Below are positions 17,086 through 25,451 of a DNA stretch of 30,496 nucleotides, piece by piece. Within the stretch, counting starts at the first letter, position 1. Each line of letters begins with the position of its first letter. Origin of the DNA: Saccharofermentans sp. (GTDB lineage Bacteria > Bacillota_A > Clostridia > Saccharofermentanales > Saccharofermentanaceae). Location: positions 1 through 30,496 of the forward strand of contig JAILMZ010000035.1 in the NCBI GenBank assembly GCA_024692105.1, written 5' to 3'. Made by a program: the position numbers and the translations under genes. The notes below the pieces were generated by a model. It saw only the letters and a list, made by a program, of their open reading frames with translations. It was not told the DNA's origin and ran no database searches.

Positions 17086-17317
17086 AAGTAGTCTTAACAG
17101 TTACTCCTTCGAGTCTTCCGATCTTGCCCGAGATCTCACTTGTGAGGTCCTGCGGCGCATCGATCGCGATGCTTATGATGTTCATGTTTTTCGCATGGTA
17201 AGGTATGCCCATGCGTCCGATGATGTAGTTTCCCGCCTCGGACAGAAGCACGTTCATCTGAGGTACGGAATCAGTGTTCTGAACGATTATCGTTATGCAT
17301 GCAACTCTTGTTTCCAT
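17069..17317 (-). CDS. TM1266-type iron-only hydrogenase system regulator (ACT-like)
   Basis: The 82-residue protein METRVACITIIVQN...YIIGRMGIPYHAKNMNIISIAIDAPQD...GKIGRLEGVTVKTTYA is a full-length member of the small TM1266 family, annotated as iron-only hydrogenase system putative regulator. It resembles an ACT or NikR C-terminal ligand-binding domain without a DNA-binding part. It is usually found beside hydE/hydF/hydG, so its presence ties this operon to [FeFe] hydrogenase assembly. AAAGGGG lies upstream of the ATG, 17 bases after hypE, and its end overlaps the next gene. Ligand and mode of action are not established. Confidence 0.88.
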   Translation of the reverse strand: METRVACITIIVQNTDSVPQMNVLLSEAGNYIIGRMGIPYHAKNMNIISIAIDAPQDLTSEISGKIGRLEGVTVKTTYATVK

Positions 17318-17334
17318 CTCTATTATCCCCTTTG

Positions 17335-18339
17335 TCAGCAGATCCTCGGCAGAAGTTCATTTCCCGGCTTGGGAAGATATGTCATTCCGCCGATCTCCGT
17401 AGTCATTACGACTCTTCCTTTGTTCTCTTCCGTGATCTCACCGATGACTGCAGCGCCTGTTCCGTGCTCGCATCCGCGGAGTGCCTCGACAACCTTATCT
17501 GCATACTCGGCAGGACAGATCATTACCATCGTTCCTTCACATGCAAGATAGAGCGGTTCCAATCCCAGCATTCCCGTAACGCCTCTTACAGCATCGTCTA
17601 CCGGGATCTTCTCTCTGTCGAGTTTTACACCGACATCAGACTGCTCGGTAATCTCATACATTACCGTGCCTACGCCGCCTCTTGTTGCATCTCTGATGAC
17701 ATGCATTTCGGGACAGACGGAAAGTGCAGCTTCAACTTCATTCCAGAGAGGTGCGCAGTCGCTCGCAACTTCCGCATCGATGCCGTAATCACCTCTTGCG
17801 AGAAGTATCGTCGTACCGTGTCTTCCGACATCGCCTGTAACGATGATCTTATCACCGGGCTTAGCATTCGCACCCGACATGTTTACACCGTCTGGAATTA
17901 CTCCAACACCTGCGGTCGTGATGAAGATCTGATCGACCTGACCTTTGCCTGCGACCTTGGTATCGCCTGCAACGATCTTCACGCCTGCCTTGCGCGCGGT
18001 CTCGCCCATCGCCTTTGCAACCTTCTCAAGCTCTGCTATCGGGAAACCTTCCTCGATAACATAAGAGCATGTCAGATAGAGCGGCTTTGCTCCCATGCAC
18101 GCGAGGTCGTTTACCGTTCCGCATACGGAGAGCTTACCGATGTTGCCACCGGGGAATTCCCAGGGAGATACGATAAAGCCGTCAGTCGACATCGCGATCC
18201 TTCCTTCGGGGCCGGGCATTACCGCTGCATCGTCGCTCGTGAAATACTCGTTGCCGAGGTTCTTTCTGAAGACATCCGCGATCAGCTCTCCCGTCTTATG
18301 TCCGCCGCTTCCGTGGGCAAGTGTTATAACGTCACTCAT
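17335..18339 (-). CDS. hypE: Hydrogenase expression/formation protein HypE
   Basis: HypE accepts a carbamoyl group from HypF on its C-terminal cysteine and dehydrates it with ATP to a thiocyanate, the source of CN ligands for the Fe(CN)2CO unit. The sequence has the AIRS/PurM-like fold with MSDVITLAHGSGG at the start, DDAAV and MSTDGFIVSPWEFPGG, CGTVNDLACMGA, AGDTKV and RDATRGGVGT, and ends in PRIC, so the essential terminal Cys is present. I choose the ATG at 18339, after GGAGGAG, rather than the longer frame. It overlaps the hypD stop as ATGA. The protein is 334 residues, normal for the family. Confidence 0.96.
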   Translation of the reverse strand: MSDVITLAHGSGGHKTGELIADVFRKNLGNEYFTSDDAAVMPGPEGRIAMSTDGFIVSPWEFPGGNIGKLSVCGTVNDLACMGAKPLYLTCSYVIEEGFPIAELEKVAKAMGETARKAGVKIVAGDTKVAGKGQVDQIFITTAGVGVIPDGVNMSGANAKPGDKIIVTGDVGRHGTTILLARGDYGIDAEVASDCAPLWNEVEAALSVCPEMHVIRDATRGGVGTVMYEITEQSDVGVKLDREKIPVDDAVRGVTGMLGLEPLYLACEGTMVMICPAEYADKVVEALRGCEHGTGAAVIGEITEENKGRVVMTTEIGGMTYLPKPGNELLPRIC

Positions 18340-19385
18340 ATCTCTCCTCCGTACATATAAAAAGCTGAACAAGCACCCTCATCGGATACCATGCATGCAC
18401 CGACGGGATGGTCGGGATTGCAAGCCTTTCCGAAAAGGGGGCACTGGTTAGGTTCTATCTTTCCCTGAAGAACATCGCCGCATCTGCATGCAGTCTTGTA
18501 GTCAGGGTTCATTGCCGGCACATCGTACTTCTTGCGCGCATCGTATGCCGCATATTCGTCGCGAAGCTGCATGCCCGATCCGGGTATTACGCCGATGCCT
18601 CTCCACTCCGCATCGCAGGGCTGCATGAACTTATCCACGAGTGCGACTGCGGCAGGGCTTCCCTCATCGGTTACGACTCTGGGATATGCGTTTACGAAGA
18701 ACGGTTTTCCTTCGCTGAATTTCTTTGCGATTATCGCGAGTGCGGTAACGAGTTCATCGCCGGTAAATCCCGTGATGACTCCCGATATTCCTTTGGCAAC
18801 TCCGTCCTCACAGAGCTTCGTTCCGATGATCGCATGAACGTGTCCGGGATAGATATATGCATCACATGAAGATGCCATCGCTTCATACGCACCGGGCATC
18901 GTCTTGTTGGCGGTAAGAAGGGAGAAATTATCTATCCCCGCCTTTACCGCACGCTTGACTGCGATGACATCGGAAGGTGTCGTAGTCTCGAAACCGACAG
19001 ACAGGAAAACCACCTGTTCTTCCGGGTGTTCTTCTGCATATTTCTCGGCATCTGCAGGAGAGTATACGACCTTGACGTTCGCACCCTTTGCACGTGCTCC
19101 CGCAAGACTCATTTTCGAGCCGGGTACGCGTACGAGGTCTCCGAAAGTCGTTATGGTGCAACCCTTCTCGAGTGCGAGGAAGACCGCCTCATCGATGAAG
19201 TTTACGGGGGTTACGCACACGGGGCAGCCGGGGCCCGAGATGAGATGAATCTTCGGTGAAAGGAGCCTTCTTACTCCCTGCCTGAAGATCTCATGTGTAT
19301 GCGTTCCGCATACCTCCATTATCCTTATCTCAGGACCGTCGTAGTTCTTAAGATACTCGATCGGATTTGTTATGCTTTCACTCAT
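18336..19385 (-). CDS. hypD: Hydrogenase formation protein HypD
   Basis: HypD, with HypC, is the scaffold on which iron receives its two cyanides and one carbon monoxide. Motifs present are EVCGTHTHEI (Cys26), SGPGCPVCVTP (Cys54, Cys57), FGDLVRVPGS, GFETTTP and YPGHVHAIIG. A C-terminal cysteine-rich part (Cys300, 302, 315, 322, 331, 339) includes the [4Fe-4S] ligands. All hallmark cysteines appear intact, so the enzyme should be active. The 349-residue length is usual. Both ends overlap neighbours as ATGA (hypC upstream, hypE downstream). Confidence 0.97.
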   Translation of the reverse strand: MSESITNPIEYLKNYDGPEIRIMEVCGTHTHEIFRQGVRRLLSPKIHLISGPGCPVCVTPVNFIDEAVFLALEKGCTITTFGDLVRVPGSKMSLAGARAKGANVKVVYSPADAEKYAEEHPEEQVVFLSVGFETTTPSDVIAVKRAVKAGIDNFSLLTANKTMPGAYEAMASSCDAYIYPGHVHAIIGTKLCEDGVAKGISGVITGFTGDELVTALAIIAKKFSEGKPFFVNAYPRVVTDEGSPAAVALVDKFMQPCDAEWRGIGVIPGSGMQLRDEYAAYDARKKYDVPAMNPDYKTACRCGDVLQGKIEPNQCPLFGKACNPDHPVGACMVSDEGACSAFYMYGGEI

Positions 19386-19594
19386 GTAAGATGCTCCTTC
19401 ACGAGGCTGTCAGTCTCTGTTTTTGAATCGTCCGTTATCTTCGCGATCGCAGCACCCGCGTGGACCATTACGTATTCACCGGGTTCGAGATCGTCAAGAA
19501 GTTCAGCCGATACCTCACGCTTAGCGCCGGACGCATCGATGACAGCGACACCGTCCTTAACGCTGATAACTTTTGCAGATAGACCTACACACAT
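19382..19594 (-). CDS. hypC: Hydrogenase maturation chaperone HypC
   Basis: HypC carries the Fe(CN)2CO group together with HypD, using an N-terminal cysteine exposed after Met removal. I choose the start at 19594, giving MCVGLSAKV with Cys2. It is 9 bases after GGAGG, whereas the upstream ATG at 19600 is only 3 bases away and would bury the Cys. The rest is the OB-like HypC/HupF fold (VIDASGAKREVSAELL, PGEYVMVHAGAAIAKI), 70 residues. The family motif is usually MCxxxPG; here it is MCVGLSA. The stop overlaps the hypD start. HypC proteins normally recognise a specific hydrogenase large subunit, but none is encoded here. Confidence 0.95.
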   Translation of the reverse strand: MCVGLSAKVISVKDGVAVIDASGAKREVSAELLDDLEPGEYVMVHAGAAIAKITDDSKTETDSLVKEHLT

Positions 19595-19596
19595 TT

Positions 19597-21876
19597 TCAT
19601 ATTCCTCCGTTCATTAATTTATTCATTCCGTAGACTGCCTGTCCCAGCGAGATGCCTCCGTCGTTTGGAGGTATGAGGCTGTGGATCAGAACCTTGAATC
19701 CTTTTTCTTCGAGCATCTTTTTTGTCAGATCCAAAAGAAGTGTGTTCTGGTAGCAGCCGCCGCTCAGAGCTGCCACTTTTATATCACCTGCTTTAAGGAA
19801 AACTGCTTCTGAGATGGCCTTTGCAAGCAGGTAGTGGAACCTGTATGCAAGCTTTGTTTCGTCTTCGCCTGCAAGCTTTGCTTCCACGAGATCTTTTACT
19901 ATCCTGTCGGTCGCAAGAGTATTACTTTCGACCAGCGCGTAATCAGCAACCGGATCTTCTCCTTCGTGTTCCATCGCCTTGTACATCAGAGACGTCGCTG
20001 CATCTCCTTCAAAGCTGCTTTCGAGTCTAATTCCGAGTATCGCAGAGACCGCATCAAAGAGTCTTCCCGCTGATGTCGATACGACGGTATTGATCTTTCC
20101 GTCATGCATCGTCTTGTACATCTTGAAGCTTCCCTTCCTGATAAGATCCAGCTTATCGCAGACGTTCTCAGCTTCGTCTCCGTAGATGTCTATCAGCATC
20201 GATACCGCGATCCTCCATCCTTCTCTGGAAGCGATGTCTCCGCCGGTCTGAAGGAACGGCTTTATCGAGAAGAGCCTGTCAAAACCACCCATGTCACAGC
20301 GCATTATCTCGCCGCCCCATATGGTGCCGTCGGTGCCATATCCCGTTCCGTCGAAAGACACTCCTATGCACTCACCAAAGTAATCGTTCTCTGCCATGCA
20401 CGAAAGTATGTGCGCATAGTGATGCTGAACTCTCACGAGAGGCAGGCCGGACTCTTCCGCAGCCTCCGAAGAGTTGTATCTCGGATGCAGATCGCATACC
20501 GCAAGAGAAGGTTTTGTCTCGAGCAGGACCTGCATCCTTCCTACTGATTCCGTAAGCGCAGCCTTGCCCTTAAGGTCTGTCAGATCGCCGATGTAAGATG
20601 ACGGATAGAACAGATTGTTCACGCCGATGCAGAACGTATTCTTAAGTTCGCCGCCGTATGCGATGACGCTCCCTTCGAAGTTCTTTGTCATCATGTACGG
20701 CAGAGGTGCGTAGCCTCTCGATCGTCTTATCATGTACGGCTTTCCGTCGTAGAAATCCATTACGGAATCGTCCGCTCTTATCCTGATCTTCCTGTTGTGC
20801 GTAAGTATCGCGTCGCAGAATCTTGCGATCTCGGATCTTGCATCTTCATCGTCTCTGCATATCGGAAGTCCGGCGACATTTCCGCTCGTCATGACAAGAC
20901 AATCGGTCATCGTTATCTCGTCATCGTAATCGAATAACAGACTCTGCAACGGAGCATACGGGAGCATCACGCCCACTGTCGGATTATCAGGTGCGATGTC
21001 TGCCGCAAGTTCGGACTCTTCCTTTCTCTTAAGCAGCAGGATAGGCTTCTGATGACCTTTGATTATCTCTTCCTGAAGGTCTGTCACAATGCAGTTTTTC
21101 TTAACTGTATCAAGGTCTCTCATCATGACCGCAAACGGCTTTGCGGGACGGTGCTTGAGCTGCCTTAATCTCATGACTGCATCTTCGTTTTTTGCATCGC
21201 AAGCAAGGTGGAATCCGCCGATGCCTTTCACTGCGACAACGCCGCCTTCAGACAGGATCTTTCTTGCGTGAACGATCGCATCTCTTCCGCGTCTTTCTTC
21301 CGGGTCATCGAGGATGAAAACTTCCGGTCCGCAGTCGTTGCAGCATACGGGCTGAGCATCGTATCTCCTGGTGGCAGGATCGTAGTATTCAGATGCGCAT
21401 TTCTCACACATCGGGAACTCCTTCATCGAAGTCCTCTCGCGGTCGTACGGAAGCGCATCCAATATCGTGAGACGCGGTCCGCAGCATGTGCAGTTTATAA
21501 ACGGATGAAGGTATCTTCTGTTGTTGGTATCGAAGAGTTCTTCGAGGCACTCATCGCAGATCGCAATGTCCGGAGACACGAAGATCTCGCCGGATGTTTT
21601 CGCACTTTCGATGATCTCGAAACTCTCATACACGGAAGCATCTTCCACCGACCTTGCATCGACCTTTAAGATGGCTGCTCTCTTCGGCGGTTCTTCTTCG
21701 ATGAGACGAAGGAATTCATCCACTTTCTCATCTTCTCCCTGCGCAAATATCTCGACGTACGGACCAAGATTGGAAACGGTTCCGTTGATGCCGCAGCGTG
21801 ATGCGTGACGCGCTACGACAGGACGCATTCCAACGCCCTGAACGATGCCGTAAACCTTGATCCTTAATGTCTTCAT
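19597..21876 (-). CDS. hypF: Carbamoyltransferase HypF
   Basis: HypF converts carbamoyl phosphate and ATP into a carbamoyl group placed on HypE, the first step of cyanide ligand synthesis. Domains in order: acylphosphatase (about 1-90, VQGVGMRP with Arg18), two zinc-finger modules (about 95-190, CDEC...CTCCGP and CEKC...CCNDCGP), a YrdC-like domain (about 190-375, KGIGGFHLACDA), and a Kae1-like domain with HHYAH and SFDGTGYGTDGTIWGGE. At 759 residues it is complete. The ATG at 21876 forms a TAATG overlap with the preceding gene, and its TGA overlaps the region of the hypC start. It sits directly after the first NifHDK-like trio. Confidence 0.97.
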   Translation of the reverse strand: MKTLRIKVYGIVQGVGMRPVVARHASRCGINGTVSNLGPYVEIFAQGEDEKVDEFLRLIEEEPPKRAAILKVDARSVEDASVYESFEIIESAKTSGEIFVSPDIAICDECLEELFDTNNRRYLHPFINCTCCGPRLTILDALPYDRERTSMKEFPMCEKCASEYYDPATRRYDAQPVCCNDCGPEVFILDDPEERRGRDAIVHARKILSEGGVVAVKGIGGFHLACDAKNEDAVMRLRQLKHRPAKPFAVMMRDLDTVKKNCIVTDLQEEIIKGHQKPILLLKRKEESELAADIAPDNPTVGVMLPYAPLQSLLFDYDDEITMTDCLVMTSGNVAGLPICRDDEDARSEIARFCDAILTHNRKIRIRADDSVMDFYDGKPYMIRRSRGYAPLPYMMTKNFEGSVIAYGGELKNTFCIGVNNLFYPSSYIGDLTDLKGKAALTESVGRMQVLLETKPSLAVCDLHPRYNSSEAAEESGLPLVRVQHHYAHILSCMAENDYFGECIGVSFDGTGYGTDGTIWGGEIMRCDMGGFDRLFSIKPFLQTGGDIASREGWRIAVSMLIDIYGDEAENVCDKLDLIRKGSFKMYKTMHDGKINTVVSTSAGRLFDAVSAILGIRLESSFEGDAATSLMYKAMEHEGEDPVADYALVESNTLATDRIVKDLVEAKLAGEDETKLAYRFHYLLAKAISEAVFLKAGDIKVAALSGGCYQNTLLLDLTKKMLEEKGFKVLIHSLIPPNDGGISLGQAVYGMNKLMNGGI

Positions 21877-22814
21877 TACTTTCTCCCCGAGAGTGCAAAA
21901 AACGGTGCATCGATCCATCTTCCCGTGAAGTTTTTTGCCAGCTTTTCCAGTGCGGAATCCGCGATGATGACATCGTATCTTCCTGACTCTGCCAAAGCGG
22001 TAAACTCATCTTCTTCGGTTATCATCACATCGCCGTCCTGCTTTATCTCATCGTGCAGGGTAAAGAAGGTTGCGATGTCGCAGTCAATGCCGTTATCTCT
22101 AAGTGTCTTTCCGAACACTTCGTCGTGGCATACGAGCACTTTGCCTTCGATCTTTTCTCTTGCGATCAGATCTTCAGCGGCAGCGCTTCTTATCTCATAA
22201 TCTTTTCCCGTCAGTCTTGCCGCTTCGATACCTGATGCGGAAGCTGCTACGAGTTTTCTTCCCCTTATTTCTTCGATATCTTCAAGAGTTACATCCGTGT
22301 ACTTTTCTCCGCAGGTAAGAGGCGTCGCACCGAGGATCAGTTCTTCTCCTTCAACTTCAGCGACATCATCTTTTGCAAAGGTTGCAACGAGTTCTTTATA
22401 AGCAACGCTCTCGCCGGAATCGTAGAGTCTCATTCCATCGGTCGGAAGAGTGAGCACCGGAATGTCCACTTTCTTCTCAAGCATTCTCTTGAGTGCCTTG
22501 TAATCTGTTGCAATCGTTGCAGGAACGGGCGTTCCCACAAGTGCAACGAATCTCGCATCGATGCGCTGTGCGGCGGAAGCGATCTTTGAGACAAGAAGAG
22601 CATCTCTTCCGAGGATCGCGTCCATGTCGCGAAGTCCTGCGGAGAACACCGCCGCTCTTTTTCCGTGCCATCTGGGTTCGTCGAAACCGCAGACATTGCC
22701 GGTGCATCCGCCTGCATCGATGATGACGATCATGCCGCCCAGGTTATAAAGGACGGATACCGCACCTGACTGGTCAGGAGCAAAAGGTGTCAGTACTTTG
22801 CGAAGTCCCTTCAT
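21876..22814 (-). CDS. Nitrogenase component 1-like protein, NifK/BchB type, first copy
   Basis: At 312 residues this is a minimal nitrogenase-component-1 protein. VLYNLGGMIVIIDAGGC with Cys37, then Cys42, corresponds to the NifK P-cluster loop. SAGLRDMDAILGRD, ILGATPL and a C-terminal FFALSGR are shared with the paralogue at 14741-15790. It is far shorter than NifK or BchB (about 510), lacking most of the third Rossmann-like domain. The ATG overlaps the preceding gene as ATGA, and TAATG links it to hypF. It most likely forms a complex with the NifD-like protein immediately upstream and is reduced by the NifH-like protein. Confidence 0.8.
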   Translation of the reverse strand: MKGLRKVLTPFAPDQSGAVSVLYNLGGMIVIIDAGGCTGNVCGFDEPRWHGKRAAVFSAGLRDMDAILGRDALLVSKIASAAQRIDARFVALVGTPVPATIATDYKALKRMLEKKVDIPVLTLPTDGMRLYDSGESVAYKELVATFAKDDVAEVEGEELILGATPLTCGEKYTDVTLEDIEEIRGRKLVAASASGIEAARLTGKDYEIRSAAAEDLIAREKIEGKVLVCHDEVFGKTLRDNGIDCDIATFFTLHDEIKQDGDVMITEEDEFTALAESGRYDVIIADSALEKLAKNFTGRWIDAPFFALSGRK

Positions 22815-24121
22815 ACTTTCACCTCCATGGCTGCGTCAATTCTTCCCATAAGTTCTTTTATTCCCTGGAACCCGAACGGCTGGACATCTTCGTTCCATGC
22901 GACATTGGGTATGTCAGGGCAGTAATATGCCGCGTCTTTACCCAGGCTTATGTGTGCGCGGGACGAGGACACATCGTAATAGAGCATCGTCGGTTCCATG
23001 TTGCAGAATATCTTCGTGTCGGGCGAGAGTTCGGCAATCTTTGCAACATATTTGAATTTCTCCGGAGCCAAAGTCGCGTAGATCTCGTCAACTTTGAATC
23101 CGTATCTCAGAAGTGACAATGCGAGCTCAAACGGATCGGCGTTGATGCATTCGCCGATGTTGAAAGTGAGATCCGGATACTTTTCCTTGAGATCGAAGAC
23201 CGCCTGTTCGGCCTCGGCCTTGTCGTCTTCAAGATCGATCGTAATTCCTGCCGCCTGAGCGAGCGCCTGGTACTGCAAAGCGACCTGACGGACTCCGTAA
23301 ACTCTCGTAAGTTCGATGTAAGGGATGCCAAGAGATCTTGTCATGTCGTCCGCAGCGGCCCTAACTTCGGGATTTGTAACAATGTTAAAGTTTGCCGACC
23401 CCATTTTGAGGAACTCGTCGTAGGTCTGGCATGTTCCGATCTGGCGGATGTTCTTCACGCCGGCTTTAAGGAGATATTTCTGCAGTTCGCCCTCTGCGAG
23501 CGGGGCAAAATTGCCGAGGATGTTGACAGATCTCGGGTCTTTTTCCATGGGTGCCAGCAAAGAATAGAGAGTCTGCCTGACATGAACCATCGGGGGCCTT
23601 CTTCCCTCTCTGGTAAGTGCATACATGTAGCACGGACGGACTCTGATCCCCGTGCCGGCGATCTTTTCCTCGCACGCAGAGCACACTCTTTCCATGTCGG
23701 TACCGAGCAGCGCATCGACGCAGGTGATGCAGATCATGACAACCCTGGGGGCTTTGCCCTGTCCTTCCAGGAAGGACACCACTTCACTTACGGCATCCGG
23801 AATGCGGTTTAGATGCCTTCCGGTAACAAGGTCGGTCTCGTCCATCATCAGATAGAAGAACCTGTCCTCATACTGCGGCATCGAGCTTACGATGGAAGTG
23901 TTCCTTCCGCAGCAGCCCGGTGCGACGATGAGCATGACCGACTCCGGCACGGACAGTCCCGCACGCTTTACGCCGAAACCTTCCGCTCCGGGAGAGTTAT
24001 ATGCAAGCGTTGCAGGGGAACTGTATACCAGTCCCTGCCCGCTGAGAAGTTCGGAAGGGATGTTGTCCCTGCCGAGCTCAGCTACCTGCTTTGCCGTATA
24101 TGTGACCGCTTCTTTCTTCAC
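22811..24121 (-). CDS. Nitrogenase component 1-like protein, NifD/BchN type, first copy
   Basis: The 436-residue protein has [11 protein letters not shown] (Cys70, Cys71) in the place of the NifD HGPxxC loop and [13 protein letters not shown] (Cys131, Cys134) in the place of the Cys...IGDD motif. Together with the partner's Cys37 this gives about the three or four ligands seen for the [4Fe-4S] cluster of BchN-BchB-type enzymes. Additional cysteines (149, 164, 231, 325, 373) could bind another cofactor. It starts with GTG, overlapping the NifH-like stop as GTGA, and its stop overlaps the next gene as ATGA. Length is close to BchN/CfbD (about 420-460) rather than NifD (about 490). Substrate unknown. 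Confidence 0.82.
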   Translation of the reverse strand: MKKEAVTYTAKQVAELGRDNIPSELLSGQGLVYSSPATLAYNSPGAEGFGVKRAGLSVPESVMLIVAPGCCGRNTSIVSSMPQYEDRFFYLMMDETDLVTGRHLNRIPDAVSEVVSFLEGQGKAPRVVMICITCVDALLGTDMERVCSACEEKIAGTGIRVRPCYMYALTREGRRPPMVHVRQTLYSLLAPMEKDPRSVNILGNFAPLAEGELQKYLLKAGVKNIRQIGTCQTYDEFLKMGSANFNIVTNPEVRAAADDMTRSLGIPYIELTRVYGVRQVALQYQALAQAAGITIDLEDDKAEAEQAVFDLKEKYPDLTFNIGECINADPFELALSLLRYGFKVDEIYATLAPEKFKYVAKIAELSPDTKIFCNMEPTMLYYDVSSSRAHISLGKDAAYYCPDIPNVAWNEDVQPFGFQGIKELMGRIDAAMEVKV

Positions 24122-24873
24122 TTCGATTCCTCGCTGAGCAATTTCTGTGCAAGCTTAATGAATTCCTGTGCAGCCTCCGACTCGGGCGCGCCTTCGACGC
24201 AGGTCTTGCCTATGTCTTCGCATCTTGTTATGTCGTCACTTCTGGGGATCCTTGCGATGATGTCGATGCCCTTCTCTTCGGCAAAGGCCTCAACCTTTTC
24301 TTCTTCACCGACGACATTCCTCTTGTTCAGGATGATGCCGCCAACATGCGCATATCCTCTGTCCTCGAAATTCTTTACCGCCATGCAGATGTTGTTTGCA
24401 GCATACAGCGCCATCTTCTCGCCGGAAGTAACGATGAGGACCTGCTCTGCGTAACCTTCTCTGATGGGAGCTGCGAAACCTCCGCAGACAACGTCTCCCA
24501 GGACATCGTAGAGCACGACATCCGGCTTGTATGTTTCGAATAATCCCAATTCATCGAGAAGATTGAAAGTCGCGATGATGCCTCTTCCCGCACAACCGAG
24601 ACCCGGTGTGGGGCCGCCCGTCTCGATGCAGAGGATGTCTCCGTAGCCTTTCTTGGAGATCTCTTCGACAGAGGTCGGTTCGCCGCCCTCCCTGAGGATC
24701 TCGATAACGGGCTTCAAGGGAACACCGCCTAAGAGATTGATCGTAGAATCAGCCTTAGGGTCGCATCCGATCTGGATGACCTTCTTACCCAGGCTTGCAA
24801 ACGCTGCCGACAGATTGGAAGTCATGGTGGACTTCCCGATTCCGCCTTTACCGTATATCGCGATCTTAAGCAT
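24118..24873 (-). CDS. NifH/BchL/CfbC-like reductase, ATP-dependent iron-sulfur protein
   Basis: This 251-residue protein is the ATP-driven electron donor of a nitrogenase-like system. It has a P-loop [10 protein letters not shown] (7-16), switch CDPKADST (37-44), and the two cysteines that bridge a [4Fe-4S] cluster between two subunits: Cys94 in GLGCAGRG and Cys130 in [12 protein letters not shown]. It is closer in outline to true NifH/CfbC than to ParA ATPases. I choose the ATG at 24873, about 8 bases after a GGAG, over the longer frame. It is first in the operon and there is only one copy for two DK-like pairs, so it may serve both. No NifB, NifE or NifN of usual length is nearby. Confidence 0.92.
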   Translation of the reverse strand: MLKIAIYGKGGIGKSTMTSNLSAAFASLGKKVIQIGCDPKADSTINLLGGVPLKPVIEILREGGEPTSVEEISKKGYGDILCIETGGPTPGLGCAGRGIIATFNLLDELGLFETYKPDVVLYDVLGDVVCGGFAAPIREGYAEQVLIVTSGEKMALYAANNICMAVKNFEDRGYAHVGGIILNKRNVVGEEEKVEAFAEEKGIDIIARIPRSDDITRCEDIGKTCVEGAPESEAAQEFIKLAQKLLSEESK

Positions 24874-25003
24874 AAAAATACTCCTCTGCATGCGGACCTG
24901 CACTAACAAAGGAGCCAAATAAGTCTTTGCTTCAAAAACCGATTCGAACTATTCCCGCTCGGAAAACACCTTGCCGTCAGAGTCCATATATTTTGTTACT
25001 ATA

Positions 25004-25032
25004 ATTCTACTTGCTCTAAGATAAGGTAGCAA
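25004..25032 (-). promoter_or_regulatory. Candidate promoter of the nif-like/hyp/hydF operon
   Basis: On the minus strand TTGCTA (complement of 25027-25032) and TAGAAT (complement of 25004-25009) are separated by 17 bases, about 130 bases before the NifH-like ATG. The leader is A/T-rich and shows no clear riboswitch or operator. Confidence 0.45.
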
Positions 25033-25066
25033 GCCGTATTCATTAATAATTCTTAAGCAAACAAGA

Positions 25067-25367
25067 GTATATGATGTTCTGAATGCATTTGTGACATGAC
25101 AGATTTTTTAATCTGAAAGAGGAAGATATCGCACTGATAAAGGATGTGTATCAGAAGTTTCTTTTCGGTTATTCCGAGTATCGTTCACTAAGCCGTGAAG
25201 AAAGACTGTCATTCCCATATTGGTTGGCAATCAGACATTTTCAGTTTCAGGCTACAATGCTTGAAATGCATGGAGTGGATTGCATAGATGAAAATTATAT
25301 CGACAGACAGCTCCATTGGCTTGACAGGTGGCAGGAAGCAACAACGGGTTTTTCAGATTGGCTTTAA
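25067..25367 (+). pseudogene. Broken phosphotransferase-like (APH family) C-terminus
   Basis: The frame 25095-25367 encodes about 90 residues, HDRFFNLKEEDIALI...LFGYSEYRSL...AIRHFQFQATMLE...QLHWLDRWQ. This resembles the C-terminal helices of aminoglycoside/choline-kinase-like phosphotransferases. Just upstream, in another frame, 25067-25093 reads VYDVLNAFV, which would continue into HDRFFN if a single base near 25094 were removed. The kinase core is missing: there is no HGD or DFD motif between here and the operon start. There is no start codon with a ribosome binding site either. I read it as a decayed fragment. The stretch 24874-25451 contains only this remnant and candidate promoters. Confidence 0.6.
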
Positions 25368-25407
25368 GGCTAAAACGTATGATGAATCTTTCCGGTCTTC
25401 CTGCTCA

Positions 25408-25416
25408 TGTTATAAT
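25408..25416 (+). promoter_or_regulatory. Extended -10 promoter of the acyltransferase gene
   Basis: TG-T-TATAAT (25408-25416) is a consensus extended -10 box 35 bases before the ATG. No good -35 is seen, as is usual for that class. Confidence 0.55.
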
Positions 25417-25451
25417 GCTTCTGTAGGCTATGAAACGGGAACAGGACTTGA

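Noticed and set aside
17335..21876. Ordinary [NiFe] hydrogenase maturation locus
   Set aside because: No [NiFe] structural subunits, HypA, HypB or maturation protease are in the window, and the only hydrogenase present is an [FeFe] type.
13549..24873. Classical nitrogen-fixation (nif) cluster
   Set aside because: The D-like and K-like proteins are far too short, I see no FeMo-cofactor Cys/His ligands, and nifB, nifE, nifN and nifV of normal form are absent.
24971..25005. Plus-strand promoter with TATAAT at 25000-25005
   Set aside because: No -35 box stands at proper spacing and only a decayed fragment lies downstream; it may be a relic of the broken gene's surroundings.
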